In this document: positions 1 to 10,538 of the stretch, one piece after another
Position numbering within the stretch: position 1 is the stretch's first letter
How the letters are laid out: the number at the start of each line of letters is the position of its first letter
Position numbers and translations under genes: made by a program
The notes under the pieces: generated by a model
The model's input: only the letters and a program-made list of their open reading frames with translations
Told to the model about the DNA's origin: nothing
Databases searched by the model: none
Assembly (NCBI GenBank): GCA_019454045.1
Contig: SKCR01033443.1
Location: forward strand, 122,931 to 186,930
DNA length: 64,000 nt
Direction: 5' to 3'
Origin: Zanthoxylum bungeanum
Lineage: Eukaryota; Streptophyta; Magnoliopsida; Sapindales; Rutaceae

Positions 1-486
1 GCCACCTTTATGTGCTCAGTCAACTAGGATCCCGATATCTACCCGTGGAGAAAATACTTTGCCCTTATGCTGATGACGATCGACTCGGTGGGACGTAACC
101 CGACCCCGAGCTGAGAAGAACATTTAACTCTGGGGGAATGTCACCTCCCCAGACCAATAGAGGGCCGACCATAGGGGAGATGCTCTGATCCTATGCCGAT
201 GACAAGTCTCTCGGTGGGACGTATCCCGACCCCAAGCTGAAAAAAAGACTTGGCTCTGGGGGAATATTACATCCCCATTCCAAAGAAGCCGACTCGGTGG
301 GACGTAACCCGACCCCGAGCTGAATAAAGACTCGGCTCTGGGGGAATATTACATCCCCAGTCCAAAAACGCCGACTCGGTGGGACGTAATCCTACCCCAA
401 GCTAAAAGTAAGACTTGGCTCTGGGGGAATCTTACATCTCCAGTCCAAAGAAGCCGACTCGGTGAGACGTAACCCGACCCCGAGCT
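1..486. repeat. Tandem repeat, about 82-83 bp period
   Basis: Three clear units start near 237, 320 and 402; each holds a CTCTGGGGGAAT block, an ACATCCCCAGTCC block and a CGGTGGGACGTAACC block. More divergent units precede them from about 30. The same unit type is present at 52160-52430 in the second family copy, so the array belongs to the element and not to the insertion site. Confidence 0.85.
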
Positions 487-925
487 AAATAAACCATAAG
501 GCCTCGACGGAACGAAATCCAGCCCCGAGCTGAATAACCAAGTGGCCTCGGCGGAACGAAATCCAGCTCCGAGCCGAATAAATAAGCAGCCTCGGCGGAA
601 CGAAATCCAGCTCCAAGCCGAATAAATAAGCGGCCTCGGCGGAACGAAATCCAACCCAGAGCCGAATAACCAAGCGACTTCAGCGGAACGAAATCCAGCC
701 CCGAGCCGAATAAACAAGCGGCCTCGGCGGAACAAAGTCCAACCCCTAGCCGAATAAACAAGTGGCATCGGCGGAACGAAATCCAGCCCTGAGCCGAATA
801 AACAAGTGGCATCGGCGGAACGAAATCCAGCCCCGAGCCGAATAACCAAGCGGCCTTGGCGGAACGAAATCCAGCCCCGAGCCAAATAAACAAGTAGCCT
901 CGGTGGAATGAAATCCAGCCCCGAG
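487..925. repeat. Tandem repeat, 44-bp unit type I (about 10 copies)
   Basis: Unit starts at 530, 574 and 618 give a period of 44 bp. The core reads CTCGGCGGAACGAAATCCAG followed by a CCCCGAGCCGAATAA block. The same motif with a 43-bp period fills 52600-52915 in the second copy. Because 44 is not a multiple of three, reading frames rotate through the array and long stop-free stretches arise by chance; I do not call a protein here. Confidence 0.9.
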
Positions 926-1457
926 CCGAAACAAACATCGATCTCGGCGGTACAAGAGCAGACCCGAGCCAGAAAGAGACATCGGTCTCGGGCGGTTACA
1001 ATAGCAGACCCGAGCCGGAAAGAAACATCGGTCTCGGCGGTACAAGAGCAGACCCGAGCCGGAAAGAAACATCGGTCTCGGCGGTACAAGAGCAGACCCG
1101 AGCCGGAAAGAGACATCGATCTCGGCGGTACAAGAGCAGTCCCGAGCCGGAAAGAGACATCGGTCTCGGCGGTACAAGAGCAAACCCGAGCCGGAAAGAG
1201 ACATCGGTCTCGGCGGTATAAGAGAAGACCCGAGCCAGAAAGAAACTTCAATCTCGGCGGTACAAGAGCAGACCCGAGGCGGAAAGAAACATCGGCCTCG
1301 GCGGTACAAGAGCAGACCCGAGCCGGAAAGAAACATTGGTCTCGGCGGTACAAGAGCAGACCCGAGCCGAAAATAAACATCGGTCTCGGCGGTACAAGAG
1401 CAGACCCGAGCCGGAAAGAAACATCGCTCTCGCCGGTACAAGAGCAGACCCGAGCCA
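926..1457. repeat. Tandem repeat, 44-bp unit type II (about 12 copies)
   Basis: The unit is built from CATCGGTCTCGGCGGTACAA and an AGAGCAGACCCGAGCCGGAA block, repeated head to tail with few changes. It is related to the type I unit through the CTCGGCGG and CCCGAGCC blocks. Both strands carry long open frames across it (384 codons minus, 266 codons plus), which follow from the stop-free unit rather than from a conserved protein. Confidence 0.9.
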
Positions 1458-1727
1458 TAAAACAAATATCAAAACCATTGTGTGGGCCACAACAAACAAG
1501 CATAAATAAATGTCAGCCTAAGATAGAAGAGGTATTACTCACACTTTTTGGATCTGTTGTCTTTCTTGCAACTCTACATGGGTCACTACAAGCAGGGCGC
1601 TTCTCAATACATCCTCTCTGCATCTCAGCATTCCGCGCATCCGACCGGATGACTTCCGCTATCAACTTTGGTCGACCTAAAAAACCGAATGGTCCATGTA
1701 CTCTCTGAGATAGCCTTTTTTCACCAT
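1458..1727. other. Unassigned element-internal sequence
   Basis: A stretch of about 270 bp between the repeat array and the captured HSP70 fragment. I see no domain, repeat or RNA gene in it and no counterpart in the second copy. Confidence 0.4.
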
Positions 1728-2883
1728 GTCTTCCATTGGTTCCCCGGTAGCTGAGGGTGCCTCACCAGCAGTGTTCTGAGCATTTTCATTCCGGGGATTG
1801 GCATTGGCGTCCCCTGCATTAGGTTGAGGAGATTCACCTTCTTGAGGAGGTGGGCTTGCAGGTGTCTCGTGAGTTTCTGGTTTGGCTGGCTTTGGTTTTG
1901 TCATTATTGGCCTGCAAAACCTATCCAGAGCTTCCGTCTTCCTCCTCACATCAGCTAACCGAAGTACAGGCGCAGCATATTTAGGGGGAGTATCCTGCTG
2001 CTGCTTTTTCTCTCTCAGCCAGGCTTCAGCCTCAACGCACTCATTCAGAACCTTCTGTTTATCAGCCATGTCAATGTGATCGAATTTAGGATCACTAGAC
2101 ATAGCTGCCTCTCGGTAGCTTTCTTTTTAAGCTCCTCAAGCTAGGCTACGTAAACATCTTTGGTTTCATCCTCACCATCCTCATACAACCAATCTTTTGT
2201 TTCATTTTGGTAGTGAACTGCTCCCTCTCCGAGTCGGTCACAAATTCTTGATATTTGTCACAAAGCTTATTTCTCATGTCATAAACATAGGCCTCGACAG
2301 CATTTTTCCTGTCTTTAGTTTCTTCCATAACTCGATCTTGCAAAGCCATTTCAAAATCCTTCTCCACAACCCTTTGAACATCTATTGGTAGCATTACACC
2401 ATAAACAAACTCCGATACAGGAATATTTGTTTTCTTTGCCTTTTTCTTTGGAGCCTTGTCAGTTTCCATTTGAGCAGGCTTGTCACCTGACTCGGGAACA
2501 CCATTTTCAGCCTCTGGGGCACCAGCTGTACCCTTGGCATCTTGCATATTTACATCAGTCCTGTCGGAACTATGAGCAGCATTATCACTGGAAGCCTCAT
2601 CAGTTTCCATCTTAGCAGTTTCCTTTTCCAGCTCTGTTATGAATGGAACTTCAACTTCTTCCTCCTCTAAGAGTGTTGCCGACTCAACAGATACAATCCC
2701 GTGCAAATCCAGACGTACTTTGACCTTCACTTTCGCCCGTTCACTTTTTGTAGATTGAAAAAAGGGGCCGATCATGTAAGTACTGATCTTGGTAGGTGCC
2801 TGCAGTTCACTTACATCAGCATATCAAAAGTGAATGTACCAGACCTGTAGAAAGTCTGAGCCTTCACGCTAGTCGGCCCATCA
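1728..2883 (-). pseudogene. Captured fragment of plant HSP70-14/15 (HSP110 subfamily) gene
   Basis: Minus-strand translation matches the C-terminal half of the plant HSP110-type co-chaperones Hsp70-14/15, which act as cytosolic nucleotide-exchange partners of HSP70. Recognisable blocks in order are KAQTFYRSGTF (out of frame), TKISTYMIGPF, KVKVRLDLHGIVSVES, EEEEVEVPF, a low-complexity acidic linker with NMQDAKGT, KKKAKKTNIPVSEFVYG, FEMALQDRVMEETKDRKNAV, MRNKLCDKYQEF, then SSDPKFDHIDMADKQKVLN and EALDRFCRPIMTKPKP. The ATPase domain is absent. A frameshift lies near 2200, a TAG near 2155, and about 30 residues normally between LEELKK and SYREAA are missing at about 2121. The normal C-terminus is lost after GEPME. 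No introns are visible. It lies in the sense direction of the carrying element. Confidence 0.9.
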
Positions 2884-2892
2884 TGGATCTCA

Positions 2893-3016
2893 TGCTTTCT
2901 TCTATTTTCTTTATCCAGTCTGCAGTTGAACTCCCTGCCGATCGGTGATTTCTACCTTCTCCCATCGTCTTACCACGCGAGCCACTTTTTGTTGAGTCCC
3001 CACAGACGGCGCCAAC
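2893..3016 (-). promoter_or_regulatory. Family-A 5' leader and primer-binding site
   Basis: On the minus strand the LTR is followed directly by GTTGGCGCCGTCTGTGGGGA, a tRNA-complementary primer-binding site type common in plant Ty3 elements. The next 120 bp or so, up to the capture junction, match 54445-54568 of the second copy, including the blocks GTAAGACGATGG and ATCACCGATCG (minus-strand reading). Confidence 0.75.
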
Positions 3017-3805
3017 TGTTGACGGTGGATTTTGGTCTCAGGGCAATATGGGAATATCACTCCTGAGGTAATCCTCCTTCAATAGTGAATTTGTTTGGTT
3101 ATGGGGGAAACCAAAAGCAAACTTAGCAGAAGGTAGATAATGCGCCAATCAAACGAGGAGATTTAACGTGGTTCGGTGGATTTTTATCCAACCTACGTCC
3201 ACGGACACAAACAGAACTATACTTTTATTGCTGAAACTCGTATCTCTTGTATCTCTCGTGCTTTACAAGTTTAATCACAATGAGATTGATATTGATTCTG
3301 ATGCCCCTCTCTACACTCACTCTACCCTCCTATTTATAATGGTGAAGAAATCAGATTCCTTCTCCTACAAGAATTTCCTAGTTGAGACAATTTCCTTTTC
3401 CCATAAGGATTCCTAGTTAAAACTATTCCCTTTTTCCCATAAGGATTCCTAATCAAAACTATATTCACTTCCCCATACCCTATTAGAATAGGATAACTTA
3501 TCTCCTTACCCCATAAGAATAGGATAACTTATCCCTTTATCCCATAAGAATATGATAACTTATCTCTGAAGCATATCTCGCTATCTGGTCGGTCTTCATG
3601 AGGTCGGTCATGATAGTCTTTTGAACTGAGAATGCTGATGTCGATCTAATAATACACGATAATCCGATCTTAAGTGGTCGGGTTACTGATCATAAGCGCT
3701 CGGCCCCTAACTCATGTGGTCGGATCGGTATTAAACAAGAGAGTTCCCCTTTTTACCCATGCCGTACTGCTTAAATATCATAGTGCTTAAAAAACACCAT
3801 CAACA
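3017..3805 (-). repeat. Family-A LTR (copy 1, 5' LTR on minus strand)
   Basis: 789 bp, plus-strand ends TGTTGACGG and CATCAACA, giving the TG...CA ends and short terminal inverted repeat TGTTGA/TCAACA. It aligns with the two LTRs of copy 2 (51146-51958, 54569-55382). A minus-strand TATA box (CATTATAAATAGGAGG) is visible near 3330-3345, as in the other LTRs. Confidence 0.9.
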
Positions 3806-4087
3806 GTACTATCTTGGGCGAACCTGAACATACACCAGAAACCAATTGGGCTGTTTAACGTTGATGGATTTTATGATTTTCTTTGTGTGTTTCTTGATGA
3901 TGCCCGGAGAAATGGGTTCGTGTCAAAACCTTTGAAAGAACTACTCTTTACTGCCAGAACTGCTCCGGATCTAATTGACCAGCTCTTAGCATATGAACCA
4001 CTAGTTGACCCTATCCTTTCAAAGATAAAATGGTCCGAAGATGATCGTGGTAAGAAGCGTCGAATAAATCTGGATCTTAACCTTTAA
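3806..4087 (+). pseudogene. LOG-like gene 3' fragment (cytokinin-activating phosphoribohydrolase family)
   Basis: A frame opens directly at the LTR border and reads LSWANLNIHQKPIGLFNVDG, then FYDFLCVFLDDARRNGF, TAPDLIDQLLAYEPLVDPIL and KIKWSEDD, ending in a stop at 4085-4087 after NLDLNL. This is the C-terminal part of the LOG/lysine-decarboxylase fold, enzymes that release active cytokinin bases from nucleotides; the family's E-x-L-x-V-x-x-W-x-Q/N-L-x-I-H-x-KP-x-G-L-x-N region is plain. The N-terminal half with the PGGxGTxxE motif is absent because the family-A LTR abuts the fragment. The stop lies about 95 bp before a PPT, so it is probably a captured piece inside the plus-strand Ty3-type element. 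A host-gene remnant is the alternative. Confidence 0.7.
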
Positions 4088-4183
4088 TTGTCCTGTAGAA
4101 TTTCAGCTAACCAGGTACTATCTTCTAAACTCTTCTTCTACTGTTTAAGACATTGGGGACAATGTCTCATTTAGGTTTGGGGG
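4088..4183 (+). promoter_or_regulatory. Candidate polypurine tract region of Ty3-type element
   Basis: Contains GACATTGGGGACAATGTCTC followed by TTAGGTTTGGGGG at 4170-4183. A GGGGACAATG block just before a TTTGGGGG purine run is typical of the 3' end of plant Ty3 elements. It sits directly before a TGAGGAATAG start of the candidate LTR. Confidence 0.5.
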
Positions 4184-4871
4184 TGAGGAATAGTTAATAG
4201 TATCATGTTTTTATTGTATTTTTATTTTTAGTCCAAAATTTTTCAAAAAATACAAAAAAAATTAAAATTAAAATAAAAATTTCAAAGCTAGGTGATGGTT
4301 TGGTGTCTTCCTTCACTCACTACCTCTCTATAAGGAAAAGTTGTGAAGGCACCTAGATAATCATTCACCAGTAGCTTGTTATGATAGACTAGTTTGGAGG
4401 ACTCGTTGTTTATTTCTGTCACCAAGCGATAAGAGCCTAAGAGGCTTGGGTACTTAAGTGAGCCTCGCTCCACCCTCCCTCTGGGGAATCTACAACGGAA
4501 ATTCCATTCGACAGTTAGTCACATACCATGACCAGTAGAAGTTATTTCTTTATGTTTATGGTTTTTATGTTGACTAAAAAGGTGAAATTGGTAAGACATA
4601 GCTGTGTAAGGAATTCTCACTCCTGATACGTATTTCAAACCCATTTTTTTCAAAACAAGTTAATTTTTGTTTAATTCCTTTTGAATTATTTAATTTGTAA
4701 ATTCTCCATAAAACTGACTAAAATAGATCTTCATATGTTCAGTTGGCAAGTATTATCAACATACATAGTAACATATGGACATGAGATAAAATTGAAAAGA
4801 TTGCAATATTCAGTACTACAGTTTAATTAGAGAAGCATCTCAAAACGTGATGGAATAAAAAAAAATTTACA

Positions 4872-5110
4872 TCTGAGATCCGAGTTATTAAGTCTGTAAG
4901 GGTGTTTTAACACCTAGTGCCCTAAAACCAACTGGTTTGGGAGTCATTGGCCCAAAGCTCGCTACATGGATAAAAAATGATGAATATATATATATCTGAA
5001 GTCTGAGTAATTAAGTCCGTAGGGGTGTCTTAACACCTGGTGCCCTAAAGCCATCTGGTTCGGGAGCCACCGACCCAAAGCTCGCTACATAGATGGAAGG
5101 TATTGTATAT
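4872..5110 (+). repeat. Tandem duplication, about 123-bp unit
   Basis: Two copies, starting at 4872 and 4995, share TAAGTCYGTARGGGTGTYTT, CACCTRGTGCCCTAAARCCA and CCCAAAGCTCGCTACAT blocks. It lies inside the candidate Ty3-type LTR. Confidence 0.8.
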
Positions 5111-5844
5111 AAATAAAAAATAGAGAAAAAAATCAAAGAAAAAATCAGAAAAATCAGAAAATTTATTCCATTACTACGAAGATGTGAACTTTGATAAAAC
5201 TTTAGGACAAAAATATTACTCTCTTATCAACTGCACTTATGACTGTTGTGGGCAAAAATGAGTTGAATAAAACTTTGTTAGCTGTGTATATGAAGAATGA
5301 TAAAAATAATCGGAGAATTTACTTATTCAGTAATTTAGAATGAAACAAAACAACTAGTAAACTTGGAGTAGAAGTTTCACCTAATTAGTCACTAACTTCT
5401 TTATTCTCTTTTCTCTTGTCTTTTTACTTTTGTGTGCATTAGTTTCACTACCTTTTTACTTTTATAAATGTTTGTGGGTATCATTGCTGTAAACCTTCAC
5501 GAGACTACAACTCGTCCACTAGGGACACCTAGGGGTTTAAAGGCTATCAGTATTTCCCACTCATTTAACTTAATATTTTGTATAGTTTCTTGAGTTTTGT
5601 GAATATTTTGATGTGTTTTGTGTTATTTTGTAGATAAATAAAGTTTCAGGACATTATGGAGGTGATTTGGAGCAAAACTGTGAAATTTGGTGAAATTTGG
5701 CAAAAAGGGTATTTTGGTAATTTTGGGCATCTCGACACCAAAACCCTTGGCATCCCGACCTCTAACGTGCACCGGAGACTGCTAATATGCGCCAGGTCAA
5801 CAAGTCAAATTTGCCAAGTTTGACTTTGCTAACGTGCACCATGC

Positions 5845-6037
5845 CACGTGTCATCATCACAAGCAATCTGCTAACGTGCACCGCATGCCACGTGTCAAAA
5901 ATTCAACGAGCCATTTTTTTAGCCACCATGGCACGTGTCGAAAATTCAGCGATTCAAAAAAAAAAATAATAATAATAATAATAATAAAAATTAGAAAAAT
6001 AATAATAAAGAATTGGATTTTTTTTTGCCTATAAATT
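5845..6037 (+). promoter_or_regulatory. LTR promoter: three CACGTG boxes and a TATA box
   Basis: CACGTGTC occurs at 5845, 5889 and 5932, and TATAAATT at 6030-6037, about 93 bp after the last box. CACGTGTC matches the G-box/ABRE core bound by plant bZIP and bHLH factors. An (AAT)n microsatellite lies between them. Promoter function is inferred from position and motif only. Confidence 0.5.
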
Positions 6038-6298
6038 GAGTTTGATTTCTTAAGTTCCAAATGTACCTCATCCTCTGAAATCCTTATAAATAAATGAGAG
6101 TTCTCTTCTTTAGTTTCTTTTATTCAGTTTTATTTACGTTTGTAGTAGTAATTCTCTTCTATAAATAGTAGTTTTCATTCATCCATGAGGAGCTAACTTC
6201 TCCATACTGAGGTAAAAAGGTAATTCTTTTACTTTTGCTATTTAGATTAATCTCCCTTAAAATATAATATATAAACTATTCAAAACCTGAATTAATAA

Positions 6299-6470
6299 AG
6301 GATATCGCCATTCCGGACAGTTGGTTATTCAATTTAAATTGGTTAAACCTGACTTAATGAGGATACCGCCATACTGGACGGTTGGTTTAAGTTTATATTT
6401 ATGTTCCGCCTTATGGCTGGTATATTTGAATTTGACTTAATCAGGATACCGCCATTCCGGACGGTTGATT
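6299..6470 (+). repeat. Short interspersed direct repeats in LTR
   Basis: Three copies of GGATAYCGCCATWCYGGACR followed by GTTGRTT occur at about 6300, 6360 and 6444 with related AT-rich spacers. They are in the 3' part (U5 side) of the candidate LTR. Confidence 0.7.
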
Positions 6471-7333
6471 TAAAATATCACAAGATTATATATATTATTT
6501 TATGGGAGATATCTAATTAGTGAATAGTAGAAGTTAATTCCTTTTACCTTAGCATTTCTTTTTATTACTTTTCAGTAATTTCATTTTATGTCTTTTAAGT
6601 TTATATCAGCTTTAGCTATGTGTTGTAACTAAATTAAATATCTAGGGTTGTGATAAAATCTAATATCACCGGTTTTAAAAAGGGTTAGATTATAGTTTGG
6701 GTAATTAAAGAGTTATTTGTTGAGTCATAATCTTAATGCCTTTTTATTAACTGATCACTATAAAATTGAATAGATAAACCTAAAATGAACTAGACATAGG
6801 GACTTTAAGTTTAAAGACCTTATACTCAACAACCAACGATCTTCTTTAAGGATAGATAAACCTTTAATAGATTTCCTTACAGGATAGGAATATACCTGTT
6901 GGGCGGGGGTAATCATAATTGGAATTCAAACTTAATGAATCTAGGTAATTTGGTTGACATAGACATATGATTCAATTGAATTAAACTATGTATTTGTAAA
7001 TGACCATCGGAAGAGGCTGTTACATAATTTAATATTCCAGATTAATAAATCAATATTTACCCAACTATGATTTAACTATTTCATCTTTTAATTAATATTG
7101 GAAGAATTCACAACCCTAGATAGTTTTAATTCTCATTAATATACTCTCAATTTCTTTTACTTGTTTTAAATTTAGAATCATCATTATCCTTTCAAACAAC
7201 TTGTTAGATATTAGTAATCAATTGACCTCATAAAATTAATAGAATAGATATTAAGTCCTCGTGGGATCGATACTTTTTATACTACTTGAACGATACGTGC
7301 GCTTGTGTTATACGTGTGTGATTACGCCGGTCA

Positions 7334-9372
7334 GCCTCCCACTATTTTTCGGCGAGCCTCTAAACCTCTGTTGAGTACTCGGAAACCTAGTTTCCCAGTG
7401 GGCTAGGATCCCGTTAAATAACACACAACCTTGACTTTGGCCAACAAGCTGTATGATATTTAACTAGGTAGATCTCTAAGATCAATTGGATCTCATCCAA
7501 TTCCTAGATCCGGTAGGTGCACCTCCAAGTCCGAAACATATATACAATATATATGCCAATATATCCAATATATTTTCCTAACCTTTTCCTCTGAATCAAC
7601 TAAGTCTTGGCTTTGGCTCAACAAGCTTAATGATTCCAGTTAAGCGGGACCCATTGACTTTGGAAAACTTTGTAATCCATGTCGATGAACAAGAAGTGAC
7701 CTTGACTTTGGCCAACAAATCACAACTTGCACATGCGATATAGAACAAAGCTTTCATGGTTCAAACACATCCGCGATGGACATTAATCTTGACTTTGGCC
7801 AACAAACCAATGCCAATCTTGGATCTTGAGAAAGAATCACTCAATGGAAGGAATTCGCTTAATATTAGTTTGAGGGTTTTTCGCGTAAATTGGCAACCAA
7901 TTTATTATCTTTGATTAGGTCTCATCATACACCCTTAAGCATGCATTTTAAAAGCATAATAAGGCACAAAATAAATAATAAGGATATACGGATGGATATT
8001 TAACAAATTGTTCCTAGAACAAATCACTTCATTTCCTCTCCCCGGCTAGCACTATTCGAACTTCTACCCAATTACATAATACAATAAAGAAACCTCATTT
8101 ACATTGAGGGGAATTGGTGAGAAGAGAATTACAAAGAATCAAGAGATAAAGGCTGGACACGCAGGTCCAATTTAATAAATTCTAAATTTATTACAACAAT
8201 TTCCAAAATTGCCCTCACCCATATAATATCTATCTGATATACATTATTCATACATTACATCCATGTATTCACACAAAGCATGTTATTCAATCAATCTAAT
8301 CCAATTAATTATCTTTGAATTAAGTGATCATCCAATGTTCAAACAACGATTTGATTTGTGCGAGTCCAACTCGTTTAAGAATAAGTACTCAAAGTATGAA
8401 TTCTTAAATTATATCGAACTACAATTTTAAATTCGATTTAATTTGTATTCAATTCTAATTCATATTTAATTCCAAATTAAATAATTACACTTTATTAATG
8501 TGCCTTTACGACTTAGATTCTAAATCTAATCTTAATGGGTCTCAAAGGCCCAATTAACATCCAATGTCAATTTAATTAAAGTACAATGGGCTTTTAATTA
8601 ATTCATAAGGCATGGGCTTTGGCTAATATGGGTCAAACCCAAATGCCAATGCCCAATAAAGGAATCACCCTATTTGCCATAAAATTAATTTCGACCCATT
8701 AGGCCTAATTAAATTAAAAGGCCCATTAATTATATTTGGACTTAACGGAATGGTTTTAGGCCCAATTTGGATCCAATCCAATTGTCCTAAACCAACTTGG
8801 CCCAACCAAGCCCATTAGGCCCAAATATAACAATTTTAGCCCAATTCCAAATTTAAGCCTAATTAATTAAATTCCAATATTCCATATATCACAATTTATT
8901 TAATTAAAGTGTATAGCCATAATTAATTAGTTAAATTAACATTTCCAAAACACCAATTTAATTAATTAATCATGCTTTATTATTTTCAATACATGTCCAA
9001 CACAATTGAAGCTAAATCAACTCATAAACATGCTCTCTAATTCACGGCAATTTAGGCTTTTTATATCCGATTTTGATTTCAATCCAATTAAATCACAAAT
9101 CAATATACCCAAGCATTTTAAACACATCCAATGGTCTAAAAATCAAAAATCACCATGACATTAGGACTTCAAACTCTCAGCCAAGCCAAACAATTGGGGA
9201 AAAATTATCTAATCAATTTTTCATAAAATTAATCATGCATATCTCTAAGTTATCATAATCTAAGCATACTCAAACAATAAATTTAATAAAATCATGCTCC
9301 AAGCAAAAATACCCAAATTCAAGATTATGAACCCTAATCAATTTCATGCTTAATTTGGCGTTCAGATACCAT
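7334..9372 (-). mobile_element. Ty1/copia element E3: leader region (partial)
   Basis: Matches the leaders of E1 (16306-18342) and E2 (25774-27801) along its length: the GCCTCCCACTATTTTTCG start, CTTGACTTTGGCCAACAA motifs, TTTATTACAACAATTTCCAA, and many GGCCCAATT blocks. It ends with AGATACCAT at the LTR border, which on the minus strand reads TGGTATCT, a mutated tRNA-Met PBS. Gag and pol of E3 are not in the window because the Ty3-type LTR cuts the element at 7333. No coding capacity is visible in this leader. Confidence 0.8.
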
Positions 9373-9954
9373 TGTTGGGTTCTTTAAGAACATGCATAGG
9401 ATCATTTAAGCATAAAATCATGTGAATAATCGAAGTAAGAATGCGGAAAAATAATTACAACGATTGGTTATGTGGATGTGTTGAGAATAAAAAAATTTGC
9501 TCCTTTAGAAGTGCTCCAAGCTCCCCTTTGATTTGTATGGTTGAGCTCCAAGCTTGATGAATGAATTCCAAACTCAATGGATTGTTTCCCTAACACCTTG
9601 GTTGACTCTTTAAGTGCTAGCTATTGAAGAAATTTGCAACGAAAATCTTCCTTTTGTGTCTTGTTGTTCTCAGCAAAGTGAGAAGCAATGAGAGGGAGAG
9701 GCTCACGGTTTTTGTGTGAATGAGAGAGTGATGTGTGTTTTCAATTTTTTTGTTTAATGTATTTTGATTTCAAAAATCAAATCCATTTACAAAAAAGTTA
9801 AGTTAGTAAATGTCCATCACAAGTCAAACTTGTGTAAGTAACAAGTTACCAACTAATATGCTCACTAACTTCTATCATCTTAAAGCAAATAAAGTGACTA
9901 ATGATGTGACTTGATGTGGGCCCCACTTTGATTCCAAATCCGAGTGGGCCCGCA
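9373..9954 (-). repeat. E3 LTR, first 582 bp (interrupted by E2)
   Basis: Begins TGTTGGGTTC right after the PBS-like ATACCAT. It is a divergent relative of the E1/E2 LTRs. It breaks at CCCGCA where the E2 LTR start TGTTGGTTTTTCTAGG begins, so E2 inserted here. The remainder of this LTR is not found beyond E2. Confidence 0.75.
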
Positions 9955-10538
9955 TGTTGGTTTTTCTAGGTCAAACCAAGATCATATTGAGCTATGAAAA
10001 GTGCGAATACATCAAAGTGAAGTTGCGGAATACTCACTTTGATCGAATTTGCGATGCGAAGAACACAAAAATTTTGCTCCATGGATGAAGCTCTCGGGCA
10101 TGCCCATTTTGCGCTCCTTGTGTTTCGGTCAACCCCTCTTTGTGTGCTCCAAGCTCCAAGCTTTATGTGTGGATTCCATGCTCATGAATGGGTTTCCCTA
10201 TCACCTTTGTAAGACCCCTTTGAGTGCTAGATCTTGAGATTTTGCAATAAAATCATGAAGAAAATGAACCCTAAGCTTACGGTTTTGGGAGAGAAAGTGA
10301 GGCCAATTTTCGGCCAAGGAGAGGCATGAGAGAGAGAAAATATTGTGTTGTGTGTATTTTGTTTTCTAAAAACATATACCAAAAATCCTAACAAAATTTG
10401 GTAAAAGCTTTTCCAAAAAGCTTAAACCAATTTTGGAGGCAAAATTGCATTTATTACCCACAACCACCACCATCATGAATAGTGACTGGTTGTCAATCAC
10501 CAAAAGGTGACTTGACATCCATCACTAAAGTGACAGGT
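9955..10538 (-). repeat. E2 left LTR, part 1
   Basis: Starts TGTTGGTTTTTCTAGGTCAA, near-identical to the E2 right LTR start at 27802. It is broken at GTGACAGGT, where the E1 LTR begins; CAGGT (10534-10538) is the E1 left TSD. Confidence 0.9.

Larger units (their letters stand above)
1..3805 (-). mobile_element. Family-A gene-carrying LTR retrotransposon, copy 1 (truncated by window start)
   Basis: Non-autonomous LTR element read on the minus strand: LTR at 3017-3805, then PBS and leader, a captured HSP70 fragment, a short unassigned stretch and a long tandem-repeat tract. Bases 1-100 match the complete copy at 52099-52200, so the missing PPT and second LTR should lie within about 150 bp plus one LTR to the left. 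No gag, protease, integrase or reverse transcriptase reading frame is recognisable in the part inside the window. Orientation comes from the PBS-like sequence next to the LTR and from the PPT of the complete copy. The base after the LTR begins GTACT, the expected TSD, whose partner is outside the window. Confidence 0.85.
4184..7333 (+). repeat. Candidate 3.15-kb Ty3-type LTR (3' LTR, plus strand)
   Basis: Starts TGAGG after the purine tract and ends CGGTCA where the copia leader of E3 begins (GCCTCCCACT, compare 16305), giving TG...CA ends. The interior has LTR-like parts: CACGTG boxes, a TATA box at 6030, short direct repeats, and a terminal block with CCTCGTGGGATCGATAC as in many plant Ty3 LTRs. 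GCCTC at 7334-7338 would be the TSD, whose partner is off the window. No partner LTR is present, so the start is a judgement from the PPT. Confidence 0.5.

Noticed and set aside
1..1457. CRISPR-like array
   Set aside because: The units are contiguous without unique spacers and the context is a plant LTR element.
349..1708. Long open frames of 384 (minus) and 266 (plus) codons as protein genes
   Set aside because: They translate a 44-bp tandem array whose unit lacks stops; no non-repetitive domain is present and they overlap each other on both strands.
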